Of a stretch of DNA of 64,000 nt, positions 25,541-33,786 are shown piece by piece. How positions within the stretch are numbered: position 1 is the stretch's first letter; each line of letters starts with the position of its first letter. This DNA is from JAAUTG01 sp964458705 (lineage in GTDB: Bacteria > Bacteroidota > Bacteroidia > Chitinophagales > Saprospiraceae), in assembly GCA_964458705.1 (NCBI GenBank), contig CAYWKD010000003.1, forward strand, positions 51,448 through 115,447. The letters run 5' to 3'. A program made the position numbers and the translations under genes. The notes below the pieces were generated by a model, which saw only the letters and a list, made by a program, of their open reading frames with translations, was not told the DNA's origin and did no database searches.

Positions 25541-26371
25541 ATGCCAACTAAGAAATATAGACCGGTATCACCCGGCACGAGGTTTAGAGTGGGAAATGCC
25601 TACACGGAAATCACTACTGATAAGCCAGAGAAAAGTTTGTTAGAGCCTATCAAAAGGTCAGGTGGGCGAAATAGTCAGGGTCGCATGACTCAGCGTAACA
25701 GAGGTGGTGGACATAAGCGCCGTTATCGCGTTATTGACTTTAAGCGAGACAAGGAGGGCATAAATGCAGAAGTGAAGACCATAGAGTATGATCCAAATAG
25801 AACAGCGTATATTGCCTTAGTGGAATATACAGACGGAGAAAAGCGGTACATTCTTGCTCCTAACGGTTTAAAAGTGGGAGATACTATCGTCTCTGGTGAG
25901 AATGCTACTCCTGATGTAGGTAATGCTTTGTATTTAAGTAAGATTCCTTTGGGTTCGCAGATTCATGCAGTTGAGATGCAGCCGGGCAAAGGAGCAGCTT
26001 TAGTAAGAAGTGCTGGAGTGGTTGCGACATTAATGGGACGGGAAGGTAAGTATGCTGTTGTAAAGTTGCCTTCTGGTGAAGTGAGGCGTATCCTTCTGAC
26101 TTGTAAAGCAACTATCGGTCTTTGTTCAAATCCAGACCATAGTTTACAGGTTTTGGGTAAAGCTGGTAGAAAACGTTGGTTAGGAAGACGATCAAGAGTA
26201 AGAGGAGTTGCCATGAACCCAGTAGATCACCCAATGGGTGGTGGTGAAGGTCGCCAGTCTGGTGGTCATCCACGCTCAAGAAATGGTATCATGGCGAAAG
26301 GACAGAAAACAAGAAATACGAAGAAGCATTCTTCTAAATTAATTATCACTAAACGTAAAGGTGCTAAGTAA
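25541..26371 (+). CDS. rplB: 50S ribosomal protein uL2
   Basis: 276 residues. L2 is near the peptidyl-transferase centre and needed for subunit joining. The N-terminal K-K-Y-R-P-V-S-P-G-T-R, the G-G-G-H-K-R-R-Y-R segment and the C-terminal G-V-A-M-N-P-V-D-H-P-M-G-G-G-E-G-R are conserved; the last carries the histidine important for peptide-bond formation. It follows rplW after a 100-base gap. Confidence 0.98.
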   Translation: MPTKKYRPVSPGTRFRVGNAYTEITTDKPEKSLLEPIKRSGGRNSQGRMTQRNRGGGHKRRYRVIDFKRDKEGINAEVKTIEYDPNRTAYIALVEYTDGEKRYILAPNGLKVGDTIVSGENATPDVGNALYLSKIPLGSQIHAVEMQPGKGAALVRSAGVVATLMGREGKYAVVKLPSGEVRRILLTCKATIGLCSNPDHSLQVLGKAGRKRWLGRRSRVRGVAMNPVDHPMGGGEGRQSGGHPRSRNGIMAKGQKTRNTKKHSSKLIITKRKGAK

Positions 26372-26420
26372 TAACACCCAATAGTGAATCATAACTGTTG
26401 GGCGTAAAGAATAAAGAATT

Positions 26421-26687
26421 ATGGCTAGATCATTAAAAAAAGGACCCTATGTTTTTCATAAACTATTGAAGAAATTAGATAGGGCTTTGGATTCTAATAA
26501 AAAGTCAGTTATCAAGACTTGGTCTCGTTCTTCAATGATTATTCCAGATATGGTTGGTCTAACTATAGCGGTACATAATGGTAAGACATTTGTACCTGTG
26601 TATGTAACGGAGAACATGGTAGGTCATAAGTTAGGAGAGTTTGCTCCTACAAGAAATTACAAGGGGCATTCAGGAAATAGGAAATAG
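26421..26687 (+). CDS. rpsS: 30S ribosomal protein uS19
   Basis: 88 residues. S19 lies in the small-subunit head next to S13. The M-A-R-S-L-K-K-G-P-Y start, the W-S-R-x-S-x-I-x-P segment, the V-H-N-G-K-T-F-V-P-V motif and M-V-G-H-K-L-G-E-F-A-P-T-R are complete. It follows rplB by 49 bases and precedes rplV by 82. Confidence 0.98.
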   Translation: MARSLKKGPYVFHKLLKKLDRALDSNKKSVIKTWSRSSMIIPDMVGLTIAVHNGKTFVPVYVTENMVGHKLGEFAPTRNYKGHSGNRK

Positions 26688-26769
26688 TTTATTCTATAAT
26701 TAGCACTTTGTAATCAGTGTTCATAGCGAATCATTTGGCACTCAGTTACAAACTATAATATCAAATAAT

Positions 26770-27162
26770 ATGGAAGCGGTAGCAAAGATGAAAAACTGTC
26801 CAATGTCTGCAAGGAAAATGCGATTGGTAGTTGATCTGATTAGAGGAAAAAATGTGGATGAAGCATTAGATATTTTGCGCTATACTAAGAAGGAAGCATC
26901 TGTTTGGCTAGAGAAGGTTGTTTTATCGGCTATTGCTAACTGGGAAAACAAGCTAGATTTTGCAGAGAGTGCGGATGATTTTGACTTGTATATTAAAGAA
27001 ATACGTTCTGATCAAGGTCCAATGCTTAAGCGATTCCGTCCAGCACCGCATGGGCGAGCACACAGGATTAGAAAGCACACTAATCATGTAACGCTTATAG
27101 TTGAAAATCGGATTCCATTGAGTACGGAAAAGATTACAGAAGAAGAAGAAATTGAAGCATAA
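26770..27162 (+). CDS. rplV: 50S ribosomal protein uL22
   Basis: 130 residues. L22 lines the exit tunnel opposite L4. S-A-R-K-M-R-L-V-V-D-L-I-R-G is at the start and the tunnel-facing R-P-A-P-H-G-R-A-H-R-I-R-K-H hairpin is conserved. The C-terminal acidic E-K-I-T-E-E-E-E-I-E-A tail is an extension compared with E. coli. Confidence 0.97.
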   Translation: MEAVAKMKNCPMSARKMRLVVDLIRGKNVDEALDILRYTKKEASVWLEKVVLSAIANWENKLDFAESADDFDLYIKEIRSDQGPMLKRFRPAPHGRAHRIRKHTNHVTLIVENRIPLSTEKITEEEEIEA

Positions 27163-27252
27163 AAATTAAGAGTTTAAGTTTAGTGCTTGCGAAATGCTAT
27201 TACAGAGGTAAGTTTAGTAAGCCATAGCACAAAACGATCAATAATAAATTAT

Positions 27253-27996
27253 ATGGGTCAAAAGACAAATCCAATCGGTAATCGTCTAGGAATCATTCGA
27301 GGTTGGGAATCCAATTGGTTCGGAGGAAAGACTAGGGAGTTTTCTGCAAAAGTAGTTGAGGATGACAAGATTAGAACGTACTTACGCGCCAGGGTAAACA
27401 AAGGAGGAATTTCCAAAATTGTTATCGAACGCACTTTGAAGCGCGTTACTGTATCCATTCATACCTCTCGCCCTGGTATTATAATTGGCAAGGGAGGACA
27501 AGAAGTGGATCAAATTCGTGAAGAGTTGAAAAAACTTACAGGCAAAGAAGTTCAAATCAATATTATTGAAATCAGAAAGCCCGAGTTAGATGCTTATATA
27601 GTTGGAGAGTCTATTGCAAAGCAACTAGAAGCGCGTATTAATTACCGCCGTGCTATTAAAATGGCGATTCAGTCTTCAATTCGTGCTGGTGCAGGAGGAA
27701 TTAAGGTAAGAATTGCAGGTCGATTAAATGGTGCAGATATGGCACGTTCAGAGGAGTATAAAGAAGGACGCACACCACTTCATACTTTTCGCGCAGATAT
27801 TGATTATGCAAACGTTGAGGCTAATACTATCTACGGAAAGATTGGTCTAAAAGTTTGGGTATTTAAAGGTGAGGTTCTAGGGCATCGTGAATTAGATTTG
27901 AACTTTGGCGTGGATAATAAGAAAGGTGGAAGGAAAGGTGGTGCTGGTCGTGGTGGCGATAATCGAAGAGGAGGAGGAAAAAGAAGGAACAATTAA
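27253..27996 (+). CDS. rpsC: 30S ribosomal protein uS3
   Basis: 247 residues from the ATG at 27253; the frame is open to a TTG at 27187, but family members start M-G-Q-K-T-N-P, so the ATG is right. S3 lines the mRNA entry path and has helicase activity with S4. The KH domain has the G-R-P-G-I-I-I-G-K-G-G motif. The C-terminus carries an added K/G/R-rich tail (about the last 30 residues, G-G-R-K-G-G-A-G-R-G-G and so on) of the RGG type, common in Bacteroidota and likely RNA-binding. Confidence 0.97.
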   Translation: MGQKTNPIGNRLGIIRGWESNWFGGKTREFSAKVVEDDKIRTYLRARVNKGGISKIVIERTLKRVTVSIHTSRPGIIIGKGGQEVDQIREELKKLTGKEVQINIIEIRKPELDAYIVGESIAKQLEARINYRRAIKMAIQSSIRAGAGGIKVRIAGRLNGADMARSEEYKEGRTPLHTFRADIDYANVEANTIYGKIGLKVWVFKGEVLGHRELDLNFGVDNKKGGRKGGAGRGGDNRRGGGKRRNN

Positions 27997-28088
27997 TATG
28001 ATTATTGAGAATAATAATGTAAATTTGCGCCACTTTTCTAACAAGATCATTTGAAGACCTAGGAAAAGTGCAAAAATATAATTGAGAT

Positions 28089-28511
28089 ATGTTACAGCCA
28101 AAACGTGTAAAATACAGAAAGCGTCAGAAAGGGAAAAATGATGGTATTTCTTATAGAGGTCACAGAGTAGCATTCGGTTCAGTAGGTTTGAAGGCTGTGA
28201 CAGAAGCACGTATAACAAACAGACAAATAGAATCTGCTCGTATTGCGATGACTCGCTATATGAAGCGTGAAGGTAAGGTATGGATTCGTATTTTTCCAGA
28301 TGTTCCAGTTACGAAGAAACCGTTGGAAGTACGTATGGGTAAAGGTAAAGGAGCATTGGATCACTGGGTAGCATTGGTAAAGCCTGGACGTATTATGTTC
28401 GAGATTGACGGCGTTCCCTACGAAGTAGCTAAGGAAGCACTTAGGTTAGCGGCACAGAAATTGCCAGTTTTAACTAAGGTTGTTACTCGACCAGATTATG
28501 TATCTGAATAG
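28089..28511 (+). CDS. rplP: 50S ribosomal protein uL16
   Basis: 140 residues. L16 helps position tRNA at the A site. M-L-Q-P-K-R-V-K-Y-R-K opens it; K-P-L-E-V-R-M-G-K-G-K-G and V-K-P-G-R-I-M-F-E-I are typical. It is 92 bases after rpsC. Confidence 0.98.
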   Translation: MLQPKRVKYRKRQKGKNDGISYRGHRVAFGSVGLKAVTEARITNRQIESARIAMTRYMKREGKVWIRIFPDVPVTKKPLEVRMGKGKGALDHWVALVKPGRIMFEIDGVPYEVAKEALRLAAQKLPVLTKVVTRPDYVSE

Positions 28512-28565
28512 CTTTGGTAAGGGAATTAAATTTAATATTCTTCTTTTAGTTAAATAATTGTAGTA

Positions 28566-28832
28566 ATGGCAAATGAAAATTCAAACAAGGAATTTTCTAC
28601 CGAAGACTTAAAAATAGAGTTGGAGGAATTAGAAGCGCAGTATAAAAAGCTCAAATTTGATCATGCAATTCGCGGTTTGGATAATCCACTTCGATTGCGC
28701 GATCATAAAAGAGACGTAGCAAGGGTAAAGACGGAACTAAGAACTCGTGAGTTAGAGGAGATGACTTCTGAACAATTGGCTGAAAGGTCAAGAATAAGAG
28801 CTAGAAGAAAGAGACAGAAAAAGCAAAAGTAG
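28566..28832 (+). CDS. rpmC: 50S ribosomal protein uL29, extended at both ends
   Basis: 88 residues, against the usual 60-70. The core L29 pattern is E-D-L-K-I-E-L-E-E-L-E, then L-K-F-D-H-A-I-R-G-L-D-N-P-L-R-L-R and R-D-V-A-R-V-K-T. The N-terminus has about 10 extra residues (A-N-E-N-S-N-K-E-F) and the C-terminus about 15 basic residues (R-I-R-A-R-R-K-R-Q-K-K-Q-K). L29 is at the tunnel exit; the basic tail may contact rRNA. Gene order, between rplP and rpsQ, confirms the identity. Confidence 0.93.
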   Translation: MANENSNKEFSTEDLKIELEELEAQYKKLKFDHAIRGLDNPLRLRDHKRDVARVKTELRTRELEEMTSEQLAERSRIRARRKRQKKQK

Positions 28833-28864
28833 ATATCTCATCAGTTGTCAAATATCAATTGAAT

Positions 28865-29131
28865 ATGTCAGAAGAAATTAAGCAGGCACATAGAAAAACA
28901 AGAGTGGGGTTTGTTTCTAGTAATAAAATGGAAAAAACAATCACAGTAGTAGTAGAGAGAAGACTTCGACATCCTATCTATGGTAAGTTTGTGAAGAAAA
29001 ATAAGAAATTTATGGCACATGATGAACAGCAAGAGTGCAACATCGGTGACTATGTAAAAATAGAAGAATCAAGACCATTGAGTAAAAGAAAGCGTTGGAG
29101 CTTGGTTGAGATTATTGAAAAAGCGAAATAG
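28865..29131 (+). CDS. rpsQ: 30S ribosomal protein uS17
   Basis: 88 residues from the ATG at 28865 (a TTG two codons upstream is less likely). S17 binds 16S rRNA early in assembly. G-F-V-S-S-N-K-M-E-K-T-I-T-V-V-V-E-R, then Y-G-K-F-V-K-K and D-E-Q-Q-E-C-N-I-G-D and R-P-L-S-K-R-K-R-W are the family marks. It follows rpmC by 32 bases. Confidence 0.97.
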   Translation: MSEEIKQAHRKTRVGFVSSNKMEKTITVVVERRLRHPIYGKFVKKNKKFMAHDEQQECNIGDYVKIEESRPLSKRKRWSLVEIIEKAK

Positions 29132-29227
29132 TATTTCACCATTATCTATTATTTTGGATAAGGTGTATTCAATAAATTTTATTGCTCGGTCAGCAGTTTA
29201 TTTGACCATACTTAAAGTGCAATAGCT

Positions 29228-29593
29228 ATGATACAGCAAGAAACGAGACTCAGAGTAGCAGATAATAGTGGAGCAAAAGAAGTACTGTGTATAAAGGTGC
29301 TTGGCGGTAGCAAGCGAAGATATGCCTCAGTTGGGGACGTTATTGTTGTTTCCGTGAAAGATGCTTCTCCTGGAGGTATTAAAAAAGGTACAGTAACAAA
29401 AGCAGTTGTTGTGCGAACGAAAAAAGAGTTGCGTCGTAAAGATGGATCTTATATTCGATTTGATGATAATGCAGTTGTATTGCTCAACGCAGCGGAAGAG
29501 CCTAGAGGTACTCGTATTTTCGGACCTGTTGCTAGGGAATTGCGAGAAAAGGATTATATGAAAATTGTTTCGCTTGCACCAGAAGTGTTGTAG
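29228..29593 (+). CDS. rplN: 50S ribosomal protein uL14
   Basis: 121 residues, standard length. L14 sits at the subunit interface. I-Q-Q-E-T-R-L-x-V-A-D-N-S-G-A-K and the R-K-D-G-S-Y-I-R-F-D-D-N-A motif and G-T-R-I-F-G-P-V-A-R-E-L are conserved. It follows rpsQ after 96 bases and precedes rplX by 17. Confidence 0.98.
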   Translation: MIQQETRLRVADNSGAKEVLCIKVLGGSKRRYASVGDVIVVSVKDASPGGIKKGTVTKAVVVRTKKELRRKDGSYIRFDDNAVVLLNAAEEPRGTRIFGPVARELREKDYMKIVSLAPEVL

Positions 29594-29610
29594 CATAAAA
29601 TAGTTCAAAA

Positions 29611-29958
29611 ATGTCCAAGAAAAAACAAGTAATCAAGCGTTTTGCGCCTAAGTTACACATAAAAAAGGGAGACCAAGTGTTGGTAATTACTGGTGCTGAT
29701 AAAGGTAATACCGGCGAGGTATTAGAAGTATTCCCAGACAAAAGCAGGGCTATCGTTGAGGGCATGAGAATCGTGAAGAAGCATACTAAGCCAACCAATG
29801 ATAATCCTGGAGGAATTAATGAAGTACCTGCTCCTATTCATATTTCCAATTTAATGTTGATTGATCCTAAGTCGGGAGAACCTACACGAATTGGTAGAAA
29901 GCGAGTAGATGGAAAATTGAAAAGATATTCTAAGAAATCTGGTGAAATCATTGACTAA
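29611..29958 (+). CDS. rplX: 50S ribosomal protein uL24
   Basis: 115 residues. L24 starts large-subunit assembly. The KOW motif K-K-G-D-Q-V-L-V-I-T-G-A-D-K-G is present, followed by V-K-K-H-T-K-P. Its stop codon shares one base with the rplE start (TAATG), so the two are translationally coupled, the tightest junction in the run. Confidence 0.97.
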   Translation: MSKKKQVIKRFAPKLHIKKGDQVLVITGADKGNTGEVLEVFPDKSRAIVEGMRIVKKHTKPTNDNPGGINEVPAPIHISNLMLIDPKSGEPTRIGRKRVDGKLKRYSKKSGEIID

Positions 29959-30512
29959 TGAGTTATATACCGAGGTTAAAGACAAAGTATTTAGAGGAAG
30001 TTGTACCCGCTCTGATGGAGCAGTATCAATACGGAACGATTATGGAAGTTCCTAAGGTAACTAAAGTATGCCTTAATCAAGGAGTAGGGCAAGCGACTCA
30101 AGATAAAAAGTTGGTGGATACTGCAATGCAAGAAATGAGCATTATTGCAGGTCAAAAAGCAGTGCCTACAAAGGCTAAAAAGTCTGTTTCTAACTTTAAG
30201 TTGCGTGAGGGAATGCCTATTGGTGTGCGTGTAACGTTACGAAAGGAAAGAATGTATGAATTTTTAGATCGTTTAATCAATATTGGTTTGCCTCGTGTCC
30301 GTGATTTCAGGGGAATCAGTGATAAGAGTTTTGATGGTCGAGGTAATTATTCCATGGGAATCACAGAGCACATCATTTTTCCTGAAATAGATTTAGATAA
30401 GGTAAGTCGAATTACAGGAATGGACATTACTATTGTAACAACTGCAAAGACGGATGCAGAAGCATTGGCTTTGCTGAAACTAATGGGAATGCCATTCAAA
30501 AATCAAAGATAA
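29958..30512 (+). CDS. rplE: 50S ribosomal protein uL5
   Basis: 184 residues. L5 binds 5S rRNA in the central protuberance. V-P-K-V-T-K-V-C-L-N-Q-G-V-G, then G-Q-K-A-V-P-T-K-A-K-K-S-V, K-L-R-E-G-M-P-I-G, and the loop R-D-F-R-G-I are typical. One-base overlap with rplX. Confidence 0.97.
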   Translation: MSYIPRLKTKYLEEVVPALMEQYQYGTIMEVPKVTKVCLNQGVGQATQDKKLVDTAMQEMSIIAGQKAVPTKAKKSVSNFKLREGMPIGVRVTLRKERMYEFLDRLINIGLPRVRDFRGISDKSFDGRGNYSMGITEHIIFPEIDLDKVSRITGMDITIVTTAKTDAEALALLKLMGMPFKNQR

Positions 30513-30590
30513 ATAATTAGTTGCTTACTGCGGGTAGCTCTTTATCATAGAGCTATCAACAAGTATGTACTAACTAGAATAAAATAGGTT

Positions 30591-30860
30591 ATGGCTAGAA
30601 AATCAGTAGTTGCAAGGGGTAGAAAGCGAGAGAGAGCGGTAGCAAAGTACGCTGAATTACGCAAGAAGTTAAAGGAAGAAGGACGTTGGGATGAGTTAGA
30701 CAAATTACCTAAAAATTCCTCACCTGTACGCTTGCACAACAGATGCGGCATTACTGGTCGTCCAAAAGGATATATGCGTAAGTTTGGTATCTGCCGAGTG
30801 AAGTTCAGAGAGATGGCTAATCAAGGTAAAATACCTGGAATTACTAAGTCGTCTTGGTAA
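30591..30860 (+). CDS. rpsN: 30S ribosomal protein uS14, zinc-free form
   Basis: 89 residues, the long C-minus form that lacks the C-x-x-C pair and zinc ribbon of the short form; the equivalent region reads R-L-H-N-R-C-G-I-T-G-R-P-K-G with only lone cysteines. S14 lies in the small-subunit head. The C-terminal G-I-T-K-S-S-W is standard. Zinc independence is usual for Bacteroidota. Confidence 0.97.
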   Translation: MARKSVVARGRKRERAVAKYAELRKKLKEEGRWDELDKLPKNSSPVRLHNRCGITGRPKGYMRKFGICRVKFREMANQGKIPGITKSSW

Positions 30861-30929
30861 TAAATGTAATAGATTATTCACTACACTAAGGTCAATTTTG
30901 TTGAAACCAAGTGTGTTAATACATAAATA

Positions 30930-31334
30930 ATGATTGTTACTGATCCAATAGCGGATTATTTGACTCGCATCAGAAACGCACAATTAGCAAGGCATCGGAC
31001 ATTAGAAATACCTGCTTCTAATATGAAGAAGCGGATAACTGAAATACTTTACGATCAAGGTTACATTCTAAAGTATAAGTTTGATGATGAAGCAAGTATT
31101 CAAGGCGTAATTAAAATCGCTTTAAAGTACAATCCTCAAACTAAGCAACCTGTAATAAGATCACTGCAGCGCATTAGTAGGCCAGGTTTAAGAAAGTATG
31201 CAAAGGCTACAGAGATACCTCGTATAATCAATGGTCTGGGAATTGCAATAGTCTCTACCTCTAAGGGCGTGATGACAGATAAGCAAGCGAGAGAGGAAAA
31301 TGTAGGTGGAGAGGTGTTATGTTCTGTATATTAA
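30930..31334 (+). CDS. rpsH: 30S ribosomal protein uS8
   Basis: 134 residues. S8 organises the central domain of 16S rRNA. D-P-I-A-D-Y-L-T-R-I-R-N-A opens it; R-I-S-R-P-G-L-R and S-T-S-K-G-V-M-T-D-K-Q-A-R close it. It precedes rplF by 23 bases. Confidence 0.98.
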   Translation: MIVTDPIADYLTRIRNAQLARHRTLEIPASNMKKRITEILYDQGYILKYKFDDEASIQGVIKIALKYNPQTKQPVIRSLQRISRPGLRKYAKATEIPRIINGLGIAIVSTSKGVMTDKQAREENVGGEVLCSVY

Positions 31335-31357
31335 TATTTATCTGAAATTAATTAGTC

Positions 31358-31912
31358 ATGTCAAGAGTAGGAAAAAATCCAATACCACTTCCCGATAAAG
31401 TCGAACTAAAGGTTTCTAAAGGAAATGTAGTAACCGTAAAAGGTCCTAAGGGTGAGTTATCTCAGGAAGTGCATCCAGATATTGAGGTTAAAATAGAAGA
31501 TGGCTTGGTTCAGTTAAATCGTCCAACCAATCAGCAGCGACATCGAGCGATGCACGGTTTATACCGATCTTTGATTAATAATATGGTTGAAGGGGTTTCT
31601 AATGGATACGTGAAGGAACTGGAATTGATAGGCGTAGGGTATCGTTGTAGTAACAAAGGACAGTTACTTGAATTAATTGTCGGTTATTCGCATCCTATTA
31701 TATTTATGTTACCAGAAGAAGTAAAAGTTGAGGCTAAAATGGATAAGGGTAAAATCCCTTCTATCCGACTAGAGTCTATCGACAAACATCTAATCGGTCA
31801 AGTAGCTGCAAAGATAAGAGCATTTAGAAAGCCCGAGCCGTACAAAGGAAAGGGTATTCGATTTGCAGGTGAGGAAGTTCGCCGAAAAGCTGGTAAGACA
31901 GCAGGAAAATAA
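31358..31912 (+). CDS. rplF: 50S ribosomal protein uL6
   Basis: 184 residues, two tandem L6 domains. L6 lies near the GTPase-associated region. S-R-V-G-K-N-P-I opens it and G-K-G-I-R-F-A-G-E-E-V-R-R-K-A-G-K-T near the end is the family signature. Confidence 0.98.
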   Translation: MSRVGKNPIPLPDKVELKVSKGNVVTVKGPKGELSQEVHPDIEVKIEDGLVQLNRPTNQQRHRAMHGLYRSLINNMVEGVSNGYVKELELIGVGYRCSNKGQLLELIVGYSHPIIFMLPEEVKVEAKMDKGKIPSIRLESIDKHLIGQVAAKIRAFRKPEPYKGKGIRFAGEEVRRKAGKTAGK

Positions 31913-31994
31913 ACATTAAACACTCATAGGCTATATCTATGGAGCTTTGGGATTAGAGAGCGTTTCTACTCACTAGGGCTAAAAAATTATAGTA

Positions 31995-32348
31995 ATGAAG
32001 CTTGATAAAAAACAACGCCGAAAAAAAATCGGTTATCGAATTCGTAAAAAAGTAAAAGGATCGTCTGATCGTCCTAGGTTAAGTGTATTTCGCAGTAACA
32101 AATCAATTTATTGTCAAGTTATTGATGATATAAATGGTGTTACGCTAGCATCTGCAAGTTCATCAGAATCAACTGTTCCCGATGAAAAAACAAAGACGGA
32201 ACAAGCCAAGATGGTGGGCAAGTTAATCGCAGAGCGTGTTATGGGCAAAAATATTTCAAACGTTGTTTTTGATCGCCGAGGTTACTTGTATCACGGTAGA
32301 GTGAAAGCACTAGCAGACGGTGCTAGAGAAGGAGGTCTTCAGTTCTAA
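31995..32348 (+). CDS. rplR: 50S ribosomal protein uL18
   Basis: 117 residues. L18 binds 5S rRNA. R-R-K-K-I-G-Y-R-I-R-K-K opens it, R-L-S-V-F-R-S-N-K-x-I-Y-x-Q-V-I-D follows, and V-F-D-R-R-G-Y-L-Y-H-G-R-V-K-A-L-A-D is standard. It follows rplF by 82 bases and precedes rpsE by 12. Confidence 0.97.
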   Translation: MKLDKKQRRKKIGYRIRKKVKGSSDRPRLSVFRSNKSIYCQVIDDINGVTLASASSSESTVPDEKTKTEQAKMVGKLIAERVMGKNISNVVFDRRGYLYHGRVKALADGAREGGLQF

Positions 32349-32360
32349 AAAATAGATAAG

Positions 32361-32933
32361 ATGGCAGATAATAGAGATTCAAGCAATAGAAATTCTGACC
32401 GAAATAAAAGAGGTGGGAATAACAGTAATTCTGGTCGAATCAAGCCAGCAGAAACAGAGCTTAAGGAGAAAATGGTTACGCTGAATCGCGTTGCGAAAGT
32501 AACAAAGGGTGGTCGTACATTTAGCTTCGCTGCTATTGTTGTAGTAGGGGATGGAAATGGCACTGTTGGACACGGTTTAGGTAAAGCCAAAGACGTATCA
32601 CAAGCTATTTCTAAAGCAGTAGATGATGCAAAGAAGAATTTAATAAAATTCCCTCTCTATAAAGGAACTATTCCGCATGAGCAAAAAGGACGTTACGGAG
32701 CGGGAAAAGTTTTGATACAGCCAGCGGCCGATGGTACAGGTGTAATTGCAGGTGGTGCAATGCGTGCTGTGCTTGAAATAGCAGGAATACAGAATGTACT
32801 AGCAAAATCACAAGGGAGTTCTAATCCTCATAATGTAATTAAGGCTACAGTAGATGCTCTTTCAAAGCTAAGAAGTCCATTAGACATTGCTAAGCAACGT
32901 AATATTTCTATGGATAAACTTTTTAATGGCTGA
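32361..32933 (+). CDS. rpsE: 30S ribosomal protein uS5 with polar N-terminal extension
   Basis: 190 residues. S5 is at the mRNA entry site with S3 and S4. The core has T-L-N-R-V-A-K-V-T-K-G-G-R-T-F-S-F and V-V-G-D-G-N-G-x-V-G-H-G-L-G-K-A. About 35 residues precede it, nearly all N, R, S, D and G, which is longer than the E. coli protein and probably disordered. It is followed 65 bases later by the short gene rpmD. Confidence 0.97.
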   Translation: MADNRDSSNRNSDRNKRGGNNSNSGRIKPAETELKEKMVTLNRVAKVTKGGRTFSFAAIVVVGDGNGTVGHGLGKAKDVSQAISKAVDDAKKNLIKFPLYKGTIPHEQKGRYGAGKVLIQPAADGTGVIAGGAMRAVLEIAGIQNVLAKSQGSSNPHNVIKATVDALSKLRSPLDIAKQRNISMDKLFNG

Positions 32934-32998
32934 TCAATTGGGCTGTTAGTACAATAGTACATATTAACTTGGGAGGTTTCCTGTAATAACGCAATAGA

Positions 32999-33178
32999 AT
33001 GGAAAAAATAAAAATTATACAGATAAAAAGCTTGATTGATCGTTCCAAGCGGCAAAAGAATACAATGAAAGCATTAGGCTTGGGCAAAATAAATAGTGTT
33101 GTTGAGCATGAGGCTACTCCACAAATACTAGGAATGGTCAATAAAGTGAAGCATCTAATCCAAATTGAGGAGGTCTAA
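32999..33178 (+). CDS. rpmD: 50S ribosomal protein uL30
   Basis: A 59-residue gene found by translating the gap between rpsE and rplO: ATG at 32999, TAA at 33176-33178. It has the L30 pattern I-K-I-I-Q-I-K-S-L-I-D-R, then R-Q-K-N-T-M-K-A-L-G-L-G-K-I-N, then the P-Q-I-L-G-M-V-N-K-V-K-H-L region. Length and position between S5 and L15 are exactly as expected. Confidence 0.95.
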   Translation: MEKIKIIQIKSLIDRSKRQKNTMKALGLGKINSVVEHEATPQILGMVNKVKHLIQIEEV

Positions 33179-33268
33179 AAATTTATTCGTAAAGAACTAA
33201 CAAAACTATCAATTAGGTAAGGTGTTCACAAGTGACTATCTTACACGATGGTAGCAAACTAGGTTAAC

Positions 33269-33718
33269 ATGAATTTACATACACTAAAACCAGCGCAGGG
33301 TTCTGTAAAGAAAAACCGTAGAATAGCTAGAGGTCAAGGTTCAGGAGGTGGAGGAACTGCTACACGCGGTCACAAAGGTTCAAAGTCAAGATCTGGTTTT
33401 AAAAATAAACGAAATTTTGAGGGGGGGCAGATGCCAATTCAGATGCGCTTACCAAAGCGCGGATTCAAAAACCCTAATCGTACAAACTATGTTCCGTTGA
33501 ATTTAGATCAAATTCAATCTTTTGCAGATAAGTATAATGTAACGGAGGTTAGTTTAGAAACATTGATGGAGCACGGTGTTGTCAGGAAAAATGAGTTGGT
33601 AAAGGTATTAGGTAATGGAGCATTACAAAGTGCCTTAACAGTTAAAGTACATAAAGTTTCGGCTTCTGCTAAAGAAGCTGTTGAAGCTAAGGGAGGAAGT
33701 GTAACAATCGTTGAGTAA
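33269..33718 (+). CDS. rplO: 50S ribosomal protein uL15
   Basis: 149 residues. L15 is a late assembly protein of the large subunit. The G-Q-G-S-G-G-G-G-T-A-T-R-G-H-K-G region and G-G-Q-M-P-I-Q-M-R-L-P-K-R-G-F are typical. It lies 68 bases before secY, as in the spc operon of most bacteria. Confidence 0.98.
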   Translation: MNLHTLKPAQGSVKKNRRIARGQGSGGGGTATRGHKGSKSRSGFKNKRNFEGGQMPIQMRLPKRGFKNPNRTNYVPLNLDQIQSFADKYNVTEVSLETLMEHGVVRKNELVKVLGNGALQSALTVKVHKVSASAKEAVEAKGGSVTIVE

Positions 33719-33786
33719 AACCTTTGCTTGATATTGGATATTGTGGTTCGGACAATTTCGCTATCAAGTGATTATTATAAAAAGAT

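Noticed and set aside
27187..27252. A 22-residue upstream extension of rpsC from a TTG
   Set aside because: Family members begin M-G-Q-K-T-N-P, which fits the ATG at 27253.
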